Of a stretch of 64,000 nt of DNA, positions 43,901-52,668 are shown one piece after another. The notes beneath the pieces were generated by a model. That model was not told the DNA's origin. It saw only the letters and a list, made by a program, of their open reading frames with translations, and did no database searches. This DNA comes from Actinoplanes teichomyceticus ATCC 31121 (lineage in GTDB: Bacteria; Actinomycetota; Actinomycetes; Mycobacteriales; Micromonosporaceae): positions 7,919,001-7,983,000 of the forward strand of contig NZ_CP023865.1 of NCBI RefSeq assembly GCF_003711105.1, in the 5' to 3' direction. The translations under genes were made by a program, and so were the position numbers. Position 1 is the stretch's first letter, and each line of letters opens with the position of its first letter.

Positions 43901-44870
43901 CGACTCGTACGTCGGGCGCCGGGCGGCGGTGACCGTGCCGGAACAGCAGCCGGGACGGGGCGTGATCGAGCACCCCGAGGCCAAAGGGCAGTGGCTGCAC
44001 CTGCTCACGGTCCGACCCGAGGTGAGCTCGCTGGGCGACACCGGCGGGCTGGTCAAGGCGGTGGCCGCGGCGTGGGACGGGCCGGTCGCGCCGCCGGTGC
44101 GGTTGCTGCCCGCGTCGGTGGCCTACGCGGACATCGCCGCCGCGGGCGACGGCCTGCGCCTGCCGATCGGGGTGGCCGAGGCCGACCTGCGGCCGGTGAC
44201 CATCGACTTCGCCACCGACCCGCACTTCCTGCTGCTGGGCGACGCCGAGTGCGGCAAGTCGTCGTTCCTGCGCACCCTGGCCACCTCGGTGACCGGCCGG
44301 TTCGCCCCCGAGCAGGCCCGCATCATCCTGGTCGACTACCGCCGCAGCCTGATGGACCTGCCGGAGACCGAGCACCGCATCGGGTACGGCATGCAGACCC
44401 AGCCCACGCTGGAGCTGATGCAGTCGGTGGCGGGATACATGCAGCGGCGGCTGCCCGGACCGGACGTCACCGCGAGACAGCTGCGGGAGCGCTCCTGGTG
44501 GACCGGGCCGGAGCTGTTCGTCCTGGTCGACGACTACGACCTGGTCGCCGCCGGGCCGGTCAATCCGCTGGCGCCCCTGCTGGAGTACCTCCCACAGGCC
44601 CGCGACATCGGGCTGCACCTGGTGGTCACCCGGCGGGCCGGCGGCGCGAGCCGGTCGCTCTACGAGCCGGTGATCCAACGGCTGCGGGAGCTCTCCGCGC
44701 CCGGGCTGGTGATGTCGGGACCACCCGAGGAGGGCGCGCTCATCGGCACCGTCCGGCCGGAACGACTACCACCCGGACGTGGCCGTCTGGTCACTCGCCG
44801 CGAGGGGGTCCGCCTGATCCAGCTGGCGCATCACGAATCCGACCCGGAGACAGACTCCCCGTGCGATTAG
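40944..44870 (+). CDS. eccC: Type VII secretion ATPase EccC (fused EccCa-EccCb)
   Basis: 1308 residues; motor of the ESX machine that recognises Esx-type substrates. Start ATG 40944 gives the canonical opening MGTVVIRRAERRPAPEIP; the frame begins 17 codons earlier at GTG 40893, which is less likely. Two transmembrane segments near 40-75 (MVLPMLGGTVAMAMMM; GGLFGISALAMLTSS), then three FtsK-type ATPase domains with P-loop lysines at 478 (GATGSGKS), 830 (GGTLSGKS) and 1105 (GDAECGKS). Walker B-like motifs are LLVVCDEFAELL, DVFLVVDGWATV and ELFVLVDDYDLV. All three P-loops look intact. Confidence 0.95.
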   Translation: MGTVVIRRAERRPAPEIPVGDLPVEPPPEVPPEVGGRWQQALMVLPMLGGTVAMAMMMGQGRGGPYSYVIGGLFGISALAMLTSSVGSAAGPRRAEMAAARREYLRHLATLRRRVRQTARRQQAGLLYRHPDPSRLWSTVASHRVWERRPDDPDFGVVRVGLGPQTLATPLLPPATRPLHELEPMSAGALRRFLDTYSVVPDLPVALALRGFARIHLAGGEPARALVRAAVVQLAVFHAPEDLLIAVCAGPDRRPEWEWVKWLPHGLHPRRADALGPLRLVGDSGSEVDALLGDVLAGRPRFHPGAPAGSAPHVVIVRDGAGPLAPADGLDGVTVLDLDTPPPRLLDRATLALAVDRTGALHTATMDVTAEAGRADALPVAAAEATARRLAPLRLAGAADPDGTPAPVETGFCELLGIGDPESFRPAHGWRPRPARDRLRVPIGVTPEGLPVELDLKEPAQGGMGPHGLLIGATGSGKSELLRTLVLALAGTHSSESLNFVLIDFKGGATFASLDRLPHTAALITNLRDELPLVDRMADAIDGELIRRQELLRRAGNFAGLPDYERARAAGATLPPLPSLLVVCDEFAELLQHKPDFIEMFLQIGRLGRSLGVHLLLASQRLEEGRLRGLDTHLSYRIGLKTFSGMESRVVLGVADASELPSAPGHAYLKSGNGPLIRFRGSFVSGKLRRAGAAGDGTAGAGEARVLPYTTRVLPAPSAPAPATEPAEPVPGEPTLLGVLVERMAGQGPPAHRVWLPPLDRSASLDDLLGPPVTTADRGLACANPALHGALQVPVALVDKPREQLRDVLWLQLAGSAGHVAVVGGTLSGKSTALRSLICGLALTHTPAEARVYCLDFGGGALGGLRDLPHVGGVFARLEAEGVRRTVGELVTLLAARERSFAELGVASMAEFRRSRAGADVFLVVDGWATVRADFEELEPVLTDLATRGLSYGIHLVAAASRWMDFRPAVRDLFGSRVELRLGDTSDSYVGRRAAVTVPEQQPGRGVIEHPEAKGQWLHLLTVRPEVSSLGDTGGLVKAVAAAWDGPVAPPVRLLPASVAYADIAAAGDGLRLPIGVAEADLRPVTIDFATDPHFLLLGDAECGKSSFLRTLATSVTGRFAPEQARIILVDYRRSLMDLPETEHRIGYGMQTQPTLELMQSVAGYMQRRLPGPDVTARQLRERSWWTGPELFVLVDDYDLVAAGPVNPLAPLLEYLPQARDIGLHLVVTRRAGGASRSLYEPVIQRLRELSAPGLVMSGPPEEGALIGTVRPERLPPGRGRLVTRREGVRLIQLAHHESDPETDSPCD

Positions 44871-44940
44871 AGACCGCCGCCCGCAGCGACACGCCACTGT
44901 TTCGGAGTAATCTCCCCCCATCGACTGACCATCATCACGA

Positions 44941-46644
44941 ATGGCGACGCCGACACGTGACCAGAGCGAGCGCAACCTCCCGGCCGCAACGGCCGTGGTG
45001 TCGTGCACCCTTCGGCGGTGTCCGTTGCTGAGCGCGCGCCGCCTCGGGACGGTCGCTCTCGCCGGTTTCCTGGCGGTGGGGCCGGCGGCCGCGCCGGCCT
45101 GCGCCGCCGGGGCGGCCGGACCGATCGAGCGGCTCCGAACGATCGAGCGGCTCCCGCACGGCGCGATGTCACCTCTGTCGCCGGCCGGGCTGCCACTCAC
45201 CGCCGCCGGGGCGCCGGCAACCCTGCCCGCAACACCGGTGGCCGTGGGCGAGGTACCTGCAACCCTGCCCGAGGTACCGGCCGCCGCGGCCGAGATACCG
45301 CCCGCCCTGCCCGAGGCATCGGCCACCTTGGCCGAGGTACCGGCCGCCCTGGCCGAGATACCGGCGGCCGTGGCCGAGATACCGGCAACCCTGAGCGGGG
45401 CGTCGGCGGATCTCACTGCGGCGCTCTTCGGTGAGCCGGGTGTCACCGACGAGGTGCTGGAGAGCGGCACGCTGGTCAAGCCGGTGGCCGAGCCCGGGGC
45501 CGCGCGCGAGGACACGGTGCGGGCCGACGAGTGGCAGGTGGGAACGCTGCGCCTGGCCGACGCGTGGACGTACGCGGACGGCGCCGGGGTCACCGTCGCG
45601 GTGATCGACTCCGGGGTGGACGCCCACCACCCCGACCTGGCGGGCCAGGTGCTGCCCGGCCTCGACCTGGTGAACAGCAAGGGCGACGGCAATTCCGATC
45701 CGGTCGGTCACGGCACCACGGTCTCCGGCATCATCGCCGGCCGCAACGACGACAACACCGGCGTGGTGGGGGTCGCCCCGAAAGCCAAGATCCTCCCGGT
45801 CCGGGTGCTGGACGAGAACAACCGCTACGACGACGCGCTGATCGTCGCCAAGGGTCTGCGCTGGGCCGTCGACCACGGCGCCCGGGTGGTGAACATGTCG
45901 CTCGGGGGCAGCGCGAACAGTCCCGCGCTGGCCGCCGCCCTGGACTACGCGTTCGCCAAGGACGTGGTGGTGATCGCCTGCACCGGCAACGTGAACGCGA
46001 CGTCCAGCACGCGCGGGGTCTGGTATCCGGCCCGCGAGCCCGGCGTGCTCGCGGTCGCCGGCATGGAGCGCAACGGCACCGACCTCTGGTCCGGCTCGAT
46101 CACCGGCCGGGAGACCGTGGTGGCCGCGCCGGCCACCGAGCTGGTCGGCGCCCGGCCGGGCGGTTACTGGAAGGTGCAGGGCACCAGCTTCGCCGCGCCG
46201 ATGGTGACCGGGACCGCGGCGCTGATCCGGTCACGCTGGCCGGACATGCCGGCCGGTGAGGTGATCAACCGGATCATCCGGACCGCGAAGGACCGGGGCG
46301 CGCCCGGCCGGGACGACGTGTTCGGGTTCGGGATGGTGGACCCGGCAGAGGCGCTCACCGCGACGGTTCCGGAGGTGGAGAGCAACCCGCTGGACACCAC
46401 GCCGCCGGTCGGGGTGGCCCGGTTCGGCAGCGCGCCCGCCCCCGGCGAGGCGCAGTCCGCGCCGGACGACGCCCGCCGTGGCAACACCGCCGCGGCACCG
46501 GGAACGAACGGCGGATGGGCCGCGCCGGCCACCGCGCAGCCGGCCGGGACGGATCACGGCCGCTGGCTGGCTATCGCCCTGTTCGCCGTCTCGGCCCTGG
46601 CCGGTGGCCTGACGATCCGCCGCTTCGCCAACACCGCGGGCTGA
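44941..46644 (+). CDS. mycP: Type VII secretion-associated serine protease, mycosin
   Basis: 567-residue subtilisin-family (S8) protease. Exported N terminus (TVALAGFLAVGPAAAPACA), then an unusual linker (about residues 90-160) of heptads such as ATLPEVP, AALAEIP, AAVAEIP. The catalytic triad is Asp223 (AVIDSGVD), His257 (GHGTTVSG) and Ser416 (GTSFAAPMVTG). A C-terminal Pro-rich stretch and membrane anchor (WLAIALFAVSALAGGLTI) end in RRFANTAG. MycP stabilises ESX complexes and trims substrates. ATG 44941 is assumed; later starts near 45000 are possible, since the N-terminal extension is polar. Confidence 0.93.
   Translation: MATPTRDQSERNLPAATAVVSCTLRRCPLLSARRLGTVALAGFLAVGPAAAPACAAGAAGPIERLRTIERLPHGAMSPLSPAGLPLTAAGAPATLPATPVAVGEVPATLPEVPAAAAEIPPALPEASATLAEVPAALAEIPAAVAEIPATLSGASADLTAALFGEPGVTDEVLESGTLVKPVAEPGAAREDTVRADEWQVGTLRLADAWTYADGAGVTVAVIDSGVDAHHPDLAGQVLPGLDLVNSKGDGNSDPVGHGTTVSGIIAGRNDDNTGVVGVAPKAKILPVRVLDENNRYDDALIVAKGLRWAVDHGARVVNMSLGGSANSPALAAALDYAFAKDVVVIACTGNVNATSSTRGVWYPAREPGVLAVAGMERNGTDLWSGSITGRETVVAAPATELVGARPGGYWKVQGTSFAAPMVTGTAALIRSRWPDMPAGEVINRIIRTAKDRGAPGRDDVFGFGMVDPAEALTATVPEVESNPLDTTPPVGVARFGSAPAPGEAQSAPDDARRGNTAAAPGTNGGWAAPATAQPAGTDHGRWLAIALFAVSALAGGLTIRRFANTAG
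45218..45402 (+). repeat. Degenerate 21-base repeats in mycP linker
   Basis: About eight imperfect 21-base units (for example GAGGTACCGGCCGCC) encode heptads of the type AALAEIP/ATLPEVP between the signal sequence and the protease domain. Confidence 0.7.
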
Positions 46645-46671
46645 CCCCGCCCACCCTGGATCCGCCCTTTC

Positions 46672-46802
46672 AGGAGGCAGCCCGCAACGACTTTCCGGGA
46701 GCCAGCCCGCGACGAACTCTTCCGGGGGCCAACCCGCGACGAGGTTCTTCCGGGAAGCCAACGAGCGACGAGCCCCTTCCCGGGAGCCAGCCCGCGACGA
46801 CC
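46672..46802 (+). repeat. Imperfect 26-30-base direct repeats downstream of mycP
   Basis: Four to five units of the pattern TTCCGGGAGCCAGCCCGCGACGA recur at about 46693, 46719, 46746 and 46777, with a partial copy at 46672. They sit in the 380-base gene-free stretch 46645-47024; nothing identifies the region as coding. Confidence 0.75.
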
Positions 46803-46948
46803 GCACGCCCGACACCCGACCGGCCGGCATGAGCCGAGCCCGAGCGGCCAGGCCGGACGCTGCCGACCAGCCCGCCTCCGACCGACTGAGCGAGCTCAGG
46901 CCGCACACCCGAACCCAGCCCACCGACCCCGACCCCGACGCCGACGCC

Positions 46949-46990
46949 GACATCGACATCGACATCGACATCGACATCGACATCGACATG
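46949..46990 (+). repeat. Hexanucleotide microsatellite (GACATC)
   Basis: Six perfect tandem copies of GACATC plus a terminal GACATG, preceded by related GACCCC/GACGCC hexamers from about 46926. It would give Asp-Ile or Met-Ser runs in frames that I regard as non-coding. Confidence 0.92.
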
Positions 46991-47024
46991 GGAACCCGGC
47001 AGCACGGACAGCCGGCGGCCGGGA

Positions 47025-48203
47025 TCAGGCGCAGTCGCCGGTCCTGACGCCGCGGGTGCTCTCGCGGCCCAGCTTCGCCACCGGCGCCGCCTCGGCCGCG
47101 GTCAGGGCGAAGCCGACGTTCTTGTCGTCCGCCGCCGCCGCGAAGATCACGCCGAGCACGTCGCCGGTCGGGGAGATCAGCGGACCGCCCGAGTTGCCGC
47201 TGCGGACCAGCGACTTGATCGTGTAGATCTCCCGGGTCACGTCGCCGGACTCGTAGATGTCCGGTCCGGTGATGTCCCCGACGTCACGCACCCGCGCGGA
47301 CTGCGCGTTGTACGGCCCGTCCTGCGGGTAGCCGAGCACGATCGCGCTGGCCCCGCTCGCCGCCGCCTTGCTGACGAACGACATCGCCGGCGCGGTGAGC
47401 CCGGGCACCCGGAGCACCGCGAGGTCCCGTTTCGGGTCGTAGACCACCACGGTGCCCTCCAGCTGCCCGCGCGAGGTCTCCACGACCACCTCCCGGGTGC
47501 CGGCGACCACGTGCGCGTTGGTCATCACCCGCTCGTCGGCGTACACGAAACCGGTGCCCTCGATCCGCCGGGAGCAGCTCGGCGCCGCGCCGAGCACCTT
47601 GAGCACCGACTTCTTCGAGGTTTGCACGACCTTCGAGTCGCGCAGCGCCGGGTCGGGCTCGGCGACCTCCTTGGCCTGGGTGCGGGTGAGCCCGCCGAAG
47701 ACGTCCGGGAACCCGTTGGTGTCCAGCGTGTCGCGCAACGCCGAGGAGAGCGCCTGCGCCCGTTCCGGCATCAGCCCGTTGATCCCGCCCAGGATGGCGC
47801 TGCTGCGCACCGCCTTGTTGATCCCGGGGAACGGGGTCGAGCCCATCGGCACCGCGACCAGCCAGGCGGCCAGCAGCACCGCGACCACCGAGACCACCGC
47901 GCCACCGGCGTCGTCGAGATGCTGCAACGGCCGGTTGAAGATGGCCCGGCGCAGGCTGGTGCCCAGCCAGCCGGCCAGGGTCTGCCCGAGCACGGCCAGC
48001 GCCAGGATCACCGCCAGCGCGACGGCCAGGCGCACCGTGCCGTCGGCGAACTGCCGGGCCAGCAACGGGCCGAGTTGCAGCCCGATCAGGACTCCGCTGA
48101 AGAACCCGCCGAGCGAGAGCGCACCGATCACGAAGCCCTGGCGGTACCCGCTGATCGCGAAGAGCAGCATCAGCACGATCAGGATGACATCGACCACTGG
48201 CAC
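47025..48203 (-). CDS. marP: MarP-type membrane serine protease (CvpA domain plus trypsin-like protease)
   Basis: 392 residues. The N terminus has four hydrophobic segments forming a CvpA-like domain (VVDVILIVLMLLFAISGY, GALSLGGFFSGVLIGLQ), followed by an extracytoplasmic chymotrypsin-fold protease: His231 in NAHVVAG, Asp260 in RDLAVL and Ser338 in GNSGGP. This spacing matches M. tuberculosis MarP (Rv3671c), which is needed for acid and oxidative resistance. Cys in GAAPSCSRR and the terminal GDC could form a disulfide. GTG 48203 start. Heads the conserved block marP-NUDIX-tlpA-nth. Confidence 0.9.
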   Translation of the reverse strand: MPVVDVILIVLMLLFAISGYRQGFVIGALSLGGFFSGVLIGLQLGPLLARQFADGTVRLAVALAVILALAVLGQTLAGWLGTSLRRAIFNRPLQHLDDAGGAVVSVVAVLLAAWLVAVPMGSTPFPGINKAVRSSAILGGINGLMPERAQALSSALRDTLDTNGFPDVFGGLTRTQAKEVAEPDPALRDSKVVQTSKKSVLKVLGAAPSCSRRIEGTGFVYADERVMTNAHVVAGTREVVVETSRGQLEGTVVVYDPKRDLAVLRVPGLTAPAMSFVSKAAASGASAIVLGYPQDGPYNAQSARVRDVGDITGPDIYESGDVTREIYTIKSLVRSGNSGGPLISPTGDVLGVIFAAAADDKNVGFALTAAEAAPVAKLGRESTRGVRTGDCA

Positions 48204-48230
48204 TCACTCAACATAGAAGTCAGGCGCACG

Positions 48231-48959
48231 TCACGGCACCACCTCGTCGGGTGCGCCCCCGCGCGCCGCCGGCACCGGGGCCTCGGCGTCGGGAAGCTCC
48301 ACGACGCGGCCCTGGTCCCACGGGCGCGCCCAGCCCGCCATGTCCAGCAGCACCGAGATCACCCCCGCGGTGAAACCCCACACGAGCAGCCCGCGGACCT
48401 GGAAGGCCGGCGCGACCCAGCCGCTCGGGTGTCGTACCTGGATACGGTTCTGCGGGTCGGCGAGTTCACTGATCGGCAGCCGGGCCACGTGGGCGACCTC
48501 GGCGGGCTGCAGCGGGTGGACCGGATGCGGCTTGCGCCACCAGGCCAGCACCGGGGTGACCGAGAACCGGCTGACCGGGATCCACAGTTCCGGGAGCAGG
48601 GCCAGCGGGTGGGCGCTGGACACGTCCAGGCCGACCTCCTCCTGGGCCTCGCGCACCGCGGTGGCCACCGCGTCGGCGTCATCCGGGTCGGTGGCGCCGC
48701 CCGGAAAGGCGGGCTGCCCGGCGTGGTTGCGCATGGTCGCGGCCCGCTGCAGGATCAGCAGGTCGGGGCCGCCCGGGGTGTCCGCGGCCGGCGGGCTCTC
48801 GCCGAGCAGCACCAGGACCGCGCTGGAGCGCCCGGGGCCGCCGGCGGGCCGGCGCAGCGAGGTGAAGTCTTCGGTACGACAGGTGGACACCCGGGCCAGA
48901 AGTGGCTCGAACCAGGCTGGGAGGTCGTCCGGCCGGTCCAGCAGCACGCCCTGACTCAT
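48231..48959 (-). CDS. NUDIX hydrolase, CoA pyrophosphatase-like
   Basis: 242 residues. The NUDIX box is GGATDPDDADAVATAVREAQEEVGL, containing the REAQEEVG core, with the upstream family motif VLVLLGES ... LILQRAATMRNHAGQPAFPGG that characterises the CoA pyrophosphatase subfamily. The likely substrate is CoA or oxidised CoA (inference from motif). ATG 48959 overlaps the TlpA-like stop by four bases. Orthologous in position to Rv3672c (from memory). Confidence 0.88.
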   Translation of the reverse strand: MSQGVLLDRPDDLPAWFEPLLARVSTCRTEDFTSLRRPAGGPGRSSAVLVLLGESPPAADTPGGPDLLILQRAATMRNHAGQPAFPGGATDPDDADAVATAVREAQEEVGLDVSSAHPLALLPELWIPVSRFSVTPVLAWWRKPHPVHPLQPAEVAHVARLPISELADPQNRIQVRHPSGWVAPAFQVRGLLVWGFTAGVISVLLDMAGWARPWDQGRVVELPDAEAPVPAARGGAPDEVVP

Positions 48960-49513
48960 AGGGCGACCTCGATGCCGGTGTGTTCGCGCAGCTGCCGGCT
49001 CAGTTCGGCGGCGTCCATCGGGTACCGGTGGACATACCTCTTCCCGTCCGCGCCGATGAAGATGGTGCTGGGCAGGGTGACCGTGCCGACCCCGTCGGCC
49101 AGCCGGTGTTCCGGGTCGAACAGGTTGGGCATGGTGATGCCGTGGTCGGCTGCGAACGAGGCGGCCGCCCCGCGGGTGTCCCCGCTGTCCACTCCGAGCA
49201 CGGTCAGCCGGCCGGCGGTGCGGTCGGCGAGCCGCTGCATGACCGGAAGCTCGGTGCGGCACGGGCCGCAGTACGACGCCCAGATGTTGATCACCGCGGG
49301 TCCGCGCAGGTCGGCCAGCCGGACCCGGCCGCCGCCGGTGAAGCAGGCGAGCGAGACGTCGGGCAGATCGGCGCCGCCGCCGGAGAGCGCCGGGCAGGCC
49401 GCGAACGGCGAGGGGTCCGCGGGGTCCGCCGGCGACTCGGTCGCGGTGCCGCCGGTGCACCCGGCGATCAGCAGCAGGGCCGCCACGACCGGCGCGGTGT
49501 GTCGCAACCTCAC
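48956..49513 (-). CDS. TlpA-like thiol-disulfide oxidoreductase lipoprotein
   Basis: 185 residues. Signal peptide with lipobox LLLIAGC (Cys19), Ser/Pro linker, then a thioredoxin fold with the redox motif WASYCGPCR and cis-Pro region TLPSTIFI. It would act outside the membrane, reducing or shuffling disulfides, for example in cytochrome maturation. Two further cysteines ([16 protein letters not shown]) precede the domain. Overlaps the nth stop and the NUDIX start by ATGA. Confidence 0.9.
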   Translation of the reverse strand: MRLRHTAPVVAALLLIAGCTGGTATESPADPADPSPFAACPALSGGGADLPDVSLACFTGGGRVRLADLRGPAVINIWASYCGPCRTELPVMQRLADRTAGRLTVLGVDSGDTRGAAASFAADHGITMPNLFDPEHRLADGVGTVTLPSTIFIGADGKRYVHRYPMDAAELSRQLREHTGIEVAL

Positions 49514-50349
49514 GGCTCCTCCGGGGCGAGGACGGCCGCGGCCGGTACGAGCTGCGGGTCCACGCCCGCGGCGGCCGCCAGGTCACGGGCCCGGGGCCCC
49601 TTGAGGAGCTTGGCCGCCGGGACGGCCTCGGTCGGGCCGGTGCCGTACGACGGGCAGAGCGCGGCGAGCGTGCACGCCCCGCAGGCCGGTTTCCGCGCAT
49701 GGCAGACCCGCCGCCCGTGGAAGATCACCCGGTGCGACAGCATGGTCCAGTCGCGTTTCTCGATCAGGTCGGCGACCAGGAACTCGATCTTCACCTCGTC
49801 GGTCTCGTCGACCCATCCGAAGCGGTTGGCGAGCCGGCGGAAGTGTGTGTCGACGGTGATGCCGGGCACCCCGAAGGCGTTGCCGAGGATCACGTTGGCG
49901 GTCTTTCGCCCGATGCCGGGGAGCGCGACCAGCTCCTCCAGTTTGCGCGGCAGCACGCCGCCGTGTTGCTCCTCGAGCTGCTGTCCGAGCCGGATCAGCG
50001 AGTTCGTCTTGGCCCGGAAGAAGCCGGTGGGCCGCAGGAGCTCCTCCATCTCGGCTCGGTCCGCGGCGGCGTAGTCGGCGGCCGACCGGTATTTCGCGAA
50101 CAGCCGCGGGGTCACCTGGTTGACCCGGACATCGGTGGTCTGTGCGGAAAGGATGGTCGCCACGGCCAGCTCCAGCGGCGTGCTGAAGTCGAGCTCGCAA
50201 TGCGCGTCCGGATGCGTGTCGGCGAGCAGCCGGGCCATTTTCCGGGCCCGGCGCTTCCGGCCGATCGGGGTCTCCCCCGCGAAACGCCTCATCGACCGCT
50301 GGAGCAGAGCTGTCCCGGCGTCGGCGGGCGCGTTGCGGGGACGGGTCAC
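49510..50349 (-). CDS. nth: Endonuclease III
   Basis: Base-excision-repair glycosylase/AP lyase removing oxidised pyrimidines. 279 residues: [17 protein letters not shown], helix-hairpin-helix [18 protein letters not shown] with catalytic Lys, catalytic Asp in [11 protein letters not shown], and an iron-sulfur motif C-x6-C-x2-C-x5-C ([17 protein letters not shown]). GTG 50349 is proposed; ATG 50292 would give a protein starting just before the domain, and neither has a Shine-Dalgarno sequence. The C terminus has an extra 30 residues. Confidence 0.95.
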   Translation of the reverse strand: MTRPRNAPADAGTALLQRSMRRFAGETPIGRKRRARKMARLLADTHPDAHCELDFSTPLELAVATILSAQTTDVRVNQVTPRLFAKYRSAADYAAADRAEMEELLRPTGFFRAKTNSLIRLGQQLEEQHGGVLPRKLEELVALPGIGRKTANVILGNAFGVPGITVDTHFRRLANRFGWVDETDEVKIEFLVADLIEKRDWTMLSHRVIFHGRRVCHARKPACGACTLAALCPSYGTGPTEAVPAAKLLKGPRARDLAAAAGVDPQLVPAAAVLAPEEP

Positions 50350-50384
50350 CGGTAAAGAGTACGTCGGCGGGTCGCCCCGTCGCC

Positions 50385-51572
50385 TCACGCGGCGGGCTTG
50401 ATCGTCCCGTCGGCGCCGATCGTCGCCCCGCTCTCCGGGAAGTCCGCGGCGGTCAGGTCGGCGACCAGCTCCCGGCCGCGTTCGTCGGCGGTGTCCCGGG
50501 TGGGCAGGCCGGCACTGTTCATGTAGGTGGAGAGGAACCGGCCACCGGCGTACGACCCGTCCGCGGTCAGGGTGACGCGCAGGACCCCGGCGTACTTGAG
50601 GATGCCGTCCTTGGACAGCGTGCGCCCGCCGCCGGCGAAGTTGCCCAGGCTGTACGCGATCAGCTTGCCCCGGTAGAACTCCATGCCGCGCAACACGTGC
50701 GGCCCGTGCCCGATCACCAGGTCCGCCCCGGCATCGATCACCGTGTGACTGAACTTGATCGGGTCGCCCCGGTTCTCCCCGAAGAAGCTCTCACTGCCCG
50801 GCTCGACGTGGTTCTTGCTCGCGCCCTCGGCGCCCATGTGCGCCTGCACCACGACCAGGTCGGCCTGGCCCGCGGCACGTTTCACCACGGCGCGGGCGTG
50901 CGTGAGGTCGTTGAGGTCGTTGGCTCCGGCGTACGGCGAGAAGCCGACCACCGCGACCTTGACGCCCTTCGTCTCGACCACGGTGATCTGGTCCTCGGCG
51001 CCGGTGTGCCGCAACCCGGCGCCCTCCAGGGCCTCGATGGTGTTGCGGAACCCGGCCGCGCCGAAGTCCTTGGCGTGGTTGTTGGCCGTGTTCAGCAGCT
51101 GGAACCCGCCGTCGGCGAGGTGCTCGGCATAGGACGGCGGGGATCGGAAGGCGAAGCAGTTCGGCGAGGGCGGGGAGCCGCACTTGGAGGTGCCGGTGTC
51201 CTCGGTGAGCGGCTGTTCCAGGTTGCCCATGACCAGATCGGACGCCAGAGCCTTGCGGACCGAGTCGAAGAAGCCGGCGCCGTTGCGCGGCGGCAGCCCG
51301 CCGGGCGCGCTGGCCATCATGATGTCGCCGGTGGCGGAGAGGGTGACCGTCGGCAGGGCGGCCGACTCCGGCCGCGCCCCGGTCGAGTTGCCGGTCGAGC
51401 CGGGCGCCGGCGCGGCGGTGGATCCCTGCCAGGCGGGCTTGTCGTCGCCACGCCGATCGGCCAGGGCGACGCCACCGAGACCCAGGCCCGCGAGGACAAC
51501 GAGAGCTAACCCGACTTTGAGGGCAAACCGCCCGGAACGGCGCTCGCGGTGGGAGCGGGGGTGCGAATTCAT
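50385..51572 (-). CDS. CapA-family (poly-gamma-glutamate synthesis-type) exported metallophosphatase-like protein
   Basis: 395 residues. N-terminal membrane anchor near 22-42 ([22 protein letters not shown]), linker, then a PGA_cap domain: [54 protein letters not shown] and [18 protein letters not shown] with [14 protein letters not shown]. These His/Asp/Asn motifs are the calcineurin-like metal site. The acidic polymer or glycan substrate is unknown; no capBC genes are nearby. ATG 51572 is the first start giving a normal anchor. Divergent from the crp-like gene across 205 bases. Confidence 0.87.
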   Translation of the reverse strand: MNSHPRSHRERRSGRFALKVGLALVVLAGLGLGGVALADRRGDDKPAWQGSTAAPAPGSTGNSTGARPESAALPTVTLSATGDIMMASAPGGLPPRNGAGFFDSVRKALASDLVMGNLEQPLTEDTGTSKCGSPPSPNCFAFRSPPSYAEHLADGGFQLLNTANNHAKDFGAAGFRNTIEALEGAGLRHTGAEDQITVVETKGVKVAVVGFSPYAGANDLNDLTHARAVVKRAAGQADLVVVQAHMGAEGASKNHVEPGSESFFGENRGDPIKFSHTVIDAGADLVIGHGPHVLRGMEFYRGKLIAYSLGNFAGGGRTLSKDGILKYAGVLRVTLTADGSYAGGRFLSTYMNSAGLPTRDTADERGRELVADLTAADFPESGATIGADGTIKPAA

Positions 51573-51733
51573 CGACCCGGACGATACCGTCGAGTCGCAG
51601 CCCGGAGCGACCGACGAACGTGCCGTCCCGATATGCCCGGACCGTCGAATTGTCACCACCGGTCTCGGCAAACCTGGTTACCGTCCAGTATCTGGATCAA
51701 GGGGTGGCCGCCCGTTTCCCGCCCGCGTGCGCC

Positions 51734-51739
51734 TAGACT
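51734..51739 (+). promoter_or_regulatory. Candidate -10 box of the crp-like gene
   Basis: TAGACT stands 38 bases before the ATG at 51778, which has a good GGAGGTG ribosome-binding site. No convincing -35 is visible. The rest of the 205-base gap shows nothing definite. Confidence 0.35.
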
Positions 51740-51777
51740 GATCGAGCGCAGACGTTGCGCGTTTCGGAGGTGCGGCG

Positions 51778-52455
51778 ATGGATGAGGTACTGGCGCGCAG
51801 CGGAATCTTCCAGGGCGTTGACCCGGAAGCCGCCGAGGCGCTCGCCAAGGAGATGGACACGATCGAAGTCCGCAAGGGCGACGTCGTCTTCAACGAGGGC
51901 GAGGCCGGCGACAGTCTGTATATCGTTCTGTCCGGCAAGATCAAGCTCGGTCGCCGGGCGGCGGACGGACGGCAGAACCTCGTCTCCATCATGGGCCCGT
52001 CCGACATGCTCGGCGAGCTCTCCCTCTTCGACCCGGGCCCGCGCACCGCGACCGCGACCGCGGTGACCGACAGCCGGCTCGCCCGGCTGAAGAAGTCGTC
52101 GCTGCGCCCGTGGCTGAACAACCGGCCGGAGATCGCCGAGCAGCTGCTGCGCGTGCTGGCCCGCAGGCTGCGCCGCACCAACGACGCGCTGGCCGACCTG
52201 ATCTTCACCGACGTGCCCGGCCGGGTCGCGAAGAACCTGCTGCAGATGGCCGGGCGCTTCGGCACCCGGGACGGCGGCGTGCTGCGCGTCACCCACGACC
52301 TCACCCAGGAGGAGCTGGCCCAGCTGGTCGGCGCCTCGCGGGAGACGGTGAACAAGGCGCTGGCCGACTTCGCCTCCCGCGCCTGGCTGCGGCTGGACGG
52401 CAAGAGCGTGATCATCCTCGATCCGGAGCGGCTCGCCCGGCGCGCCCGGGTCTGA
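51778..52455 (+). CDS. crp: Crp/Fnr-family transcriptional regulator
   Basis: 225 residues. Cyclic-nucleotide-binding domain ([44 protein letters not shown]; the [13 protein letters not shown] phosphate-binding cassette suggests cAMP binding). A dimerisation helix ([19 protein letters not shown]) and a winged helix with recognition segment [24 protein letters not shown] complete it. It has the same neighbour set (nth on one side, MBL and RidA on the other) as M. tuberculosis Crp Rv3676. The cyclase-domain protein encoded at 57161-60790 could be a ligand source. Confidence 0.95.
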   Translation: MDEVLARSGIFQGVDPEAAEALAKEMDTIEVRKGDVVFNEGEAGDSLYIVLSGKIKLGRRAADGRQNLVSIMGPSDMLGELSLFDPGPRTATATAVTDSRLARLKKSSLRPWLNNRPEIAEQLLRVLARRLRRTNDALADLIFTDVPGRVAKNLLQMAGRFGTRDGGVLRVTHDLTQEELAQLVGASRETVNKALADFASRAWLRLDGKSVIILDPERLARRARV

Positions 52456-52476
52456 CCCTCCGCCCTCCCACGTCAT

Positions 52477-52502
52477 AGGGGCTGTCCTGCGGGGCAGCCC
52501 CT
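52477..52502 (+). terminator. Terminator after the crp-like gene
   Basis: AGGGGCTG (52477-52484) pairs with CAGCCCCT (52495-52502), eight bases around a 10-base loop. The rest of the 213-base gap to the next gene shows no further structure. Confidence 0.6.
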
Positions 52503-52668
52503 CAAACGTGCTTGATCCACCCTTCCCGGTGACCGGCGCTCGCAAGCCGGATCCGTGTCGTGCCCGCACGGCCACTCGTTACGGAGGTGGCCGAGAGGCA
52601 CCGGCGGGACATGGGAAGGGCGCGGCATTGAACGCAGGTAGGGGCGTAGCGGGCATCGGGGTCGTTTC

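Noticed and set aside
41000..44678. Very long antisense frame across eccC, continuous with eccD on the minus strand (39381-44678)
   Set aside because: High third-position G+C gives open antisense frames. The product outside eccD has no domain features, whereas the plus strand encodes EccC with three P-loops.
46672..46802. Direct repeats considered as a CRISPR array
   Set aside because: Units adjoin one another without spacers and vary in length and sequence; no cas genes are in the window.
46829..47047. Plus-strand frame with repeated Asp-Ile and minus-strand frame with Met-Ser repeats over the hexamer repeat
   Set aside because: The repeats come from the microsatellite; there is no ribosome-binding site or conserved flank.
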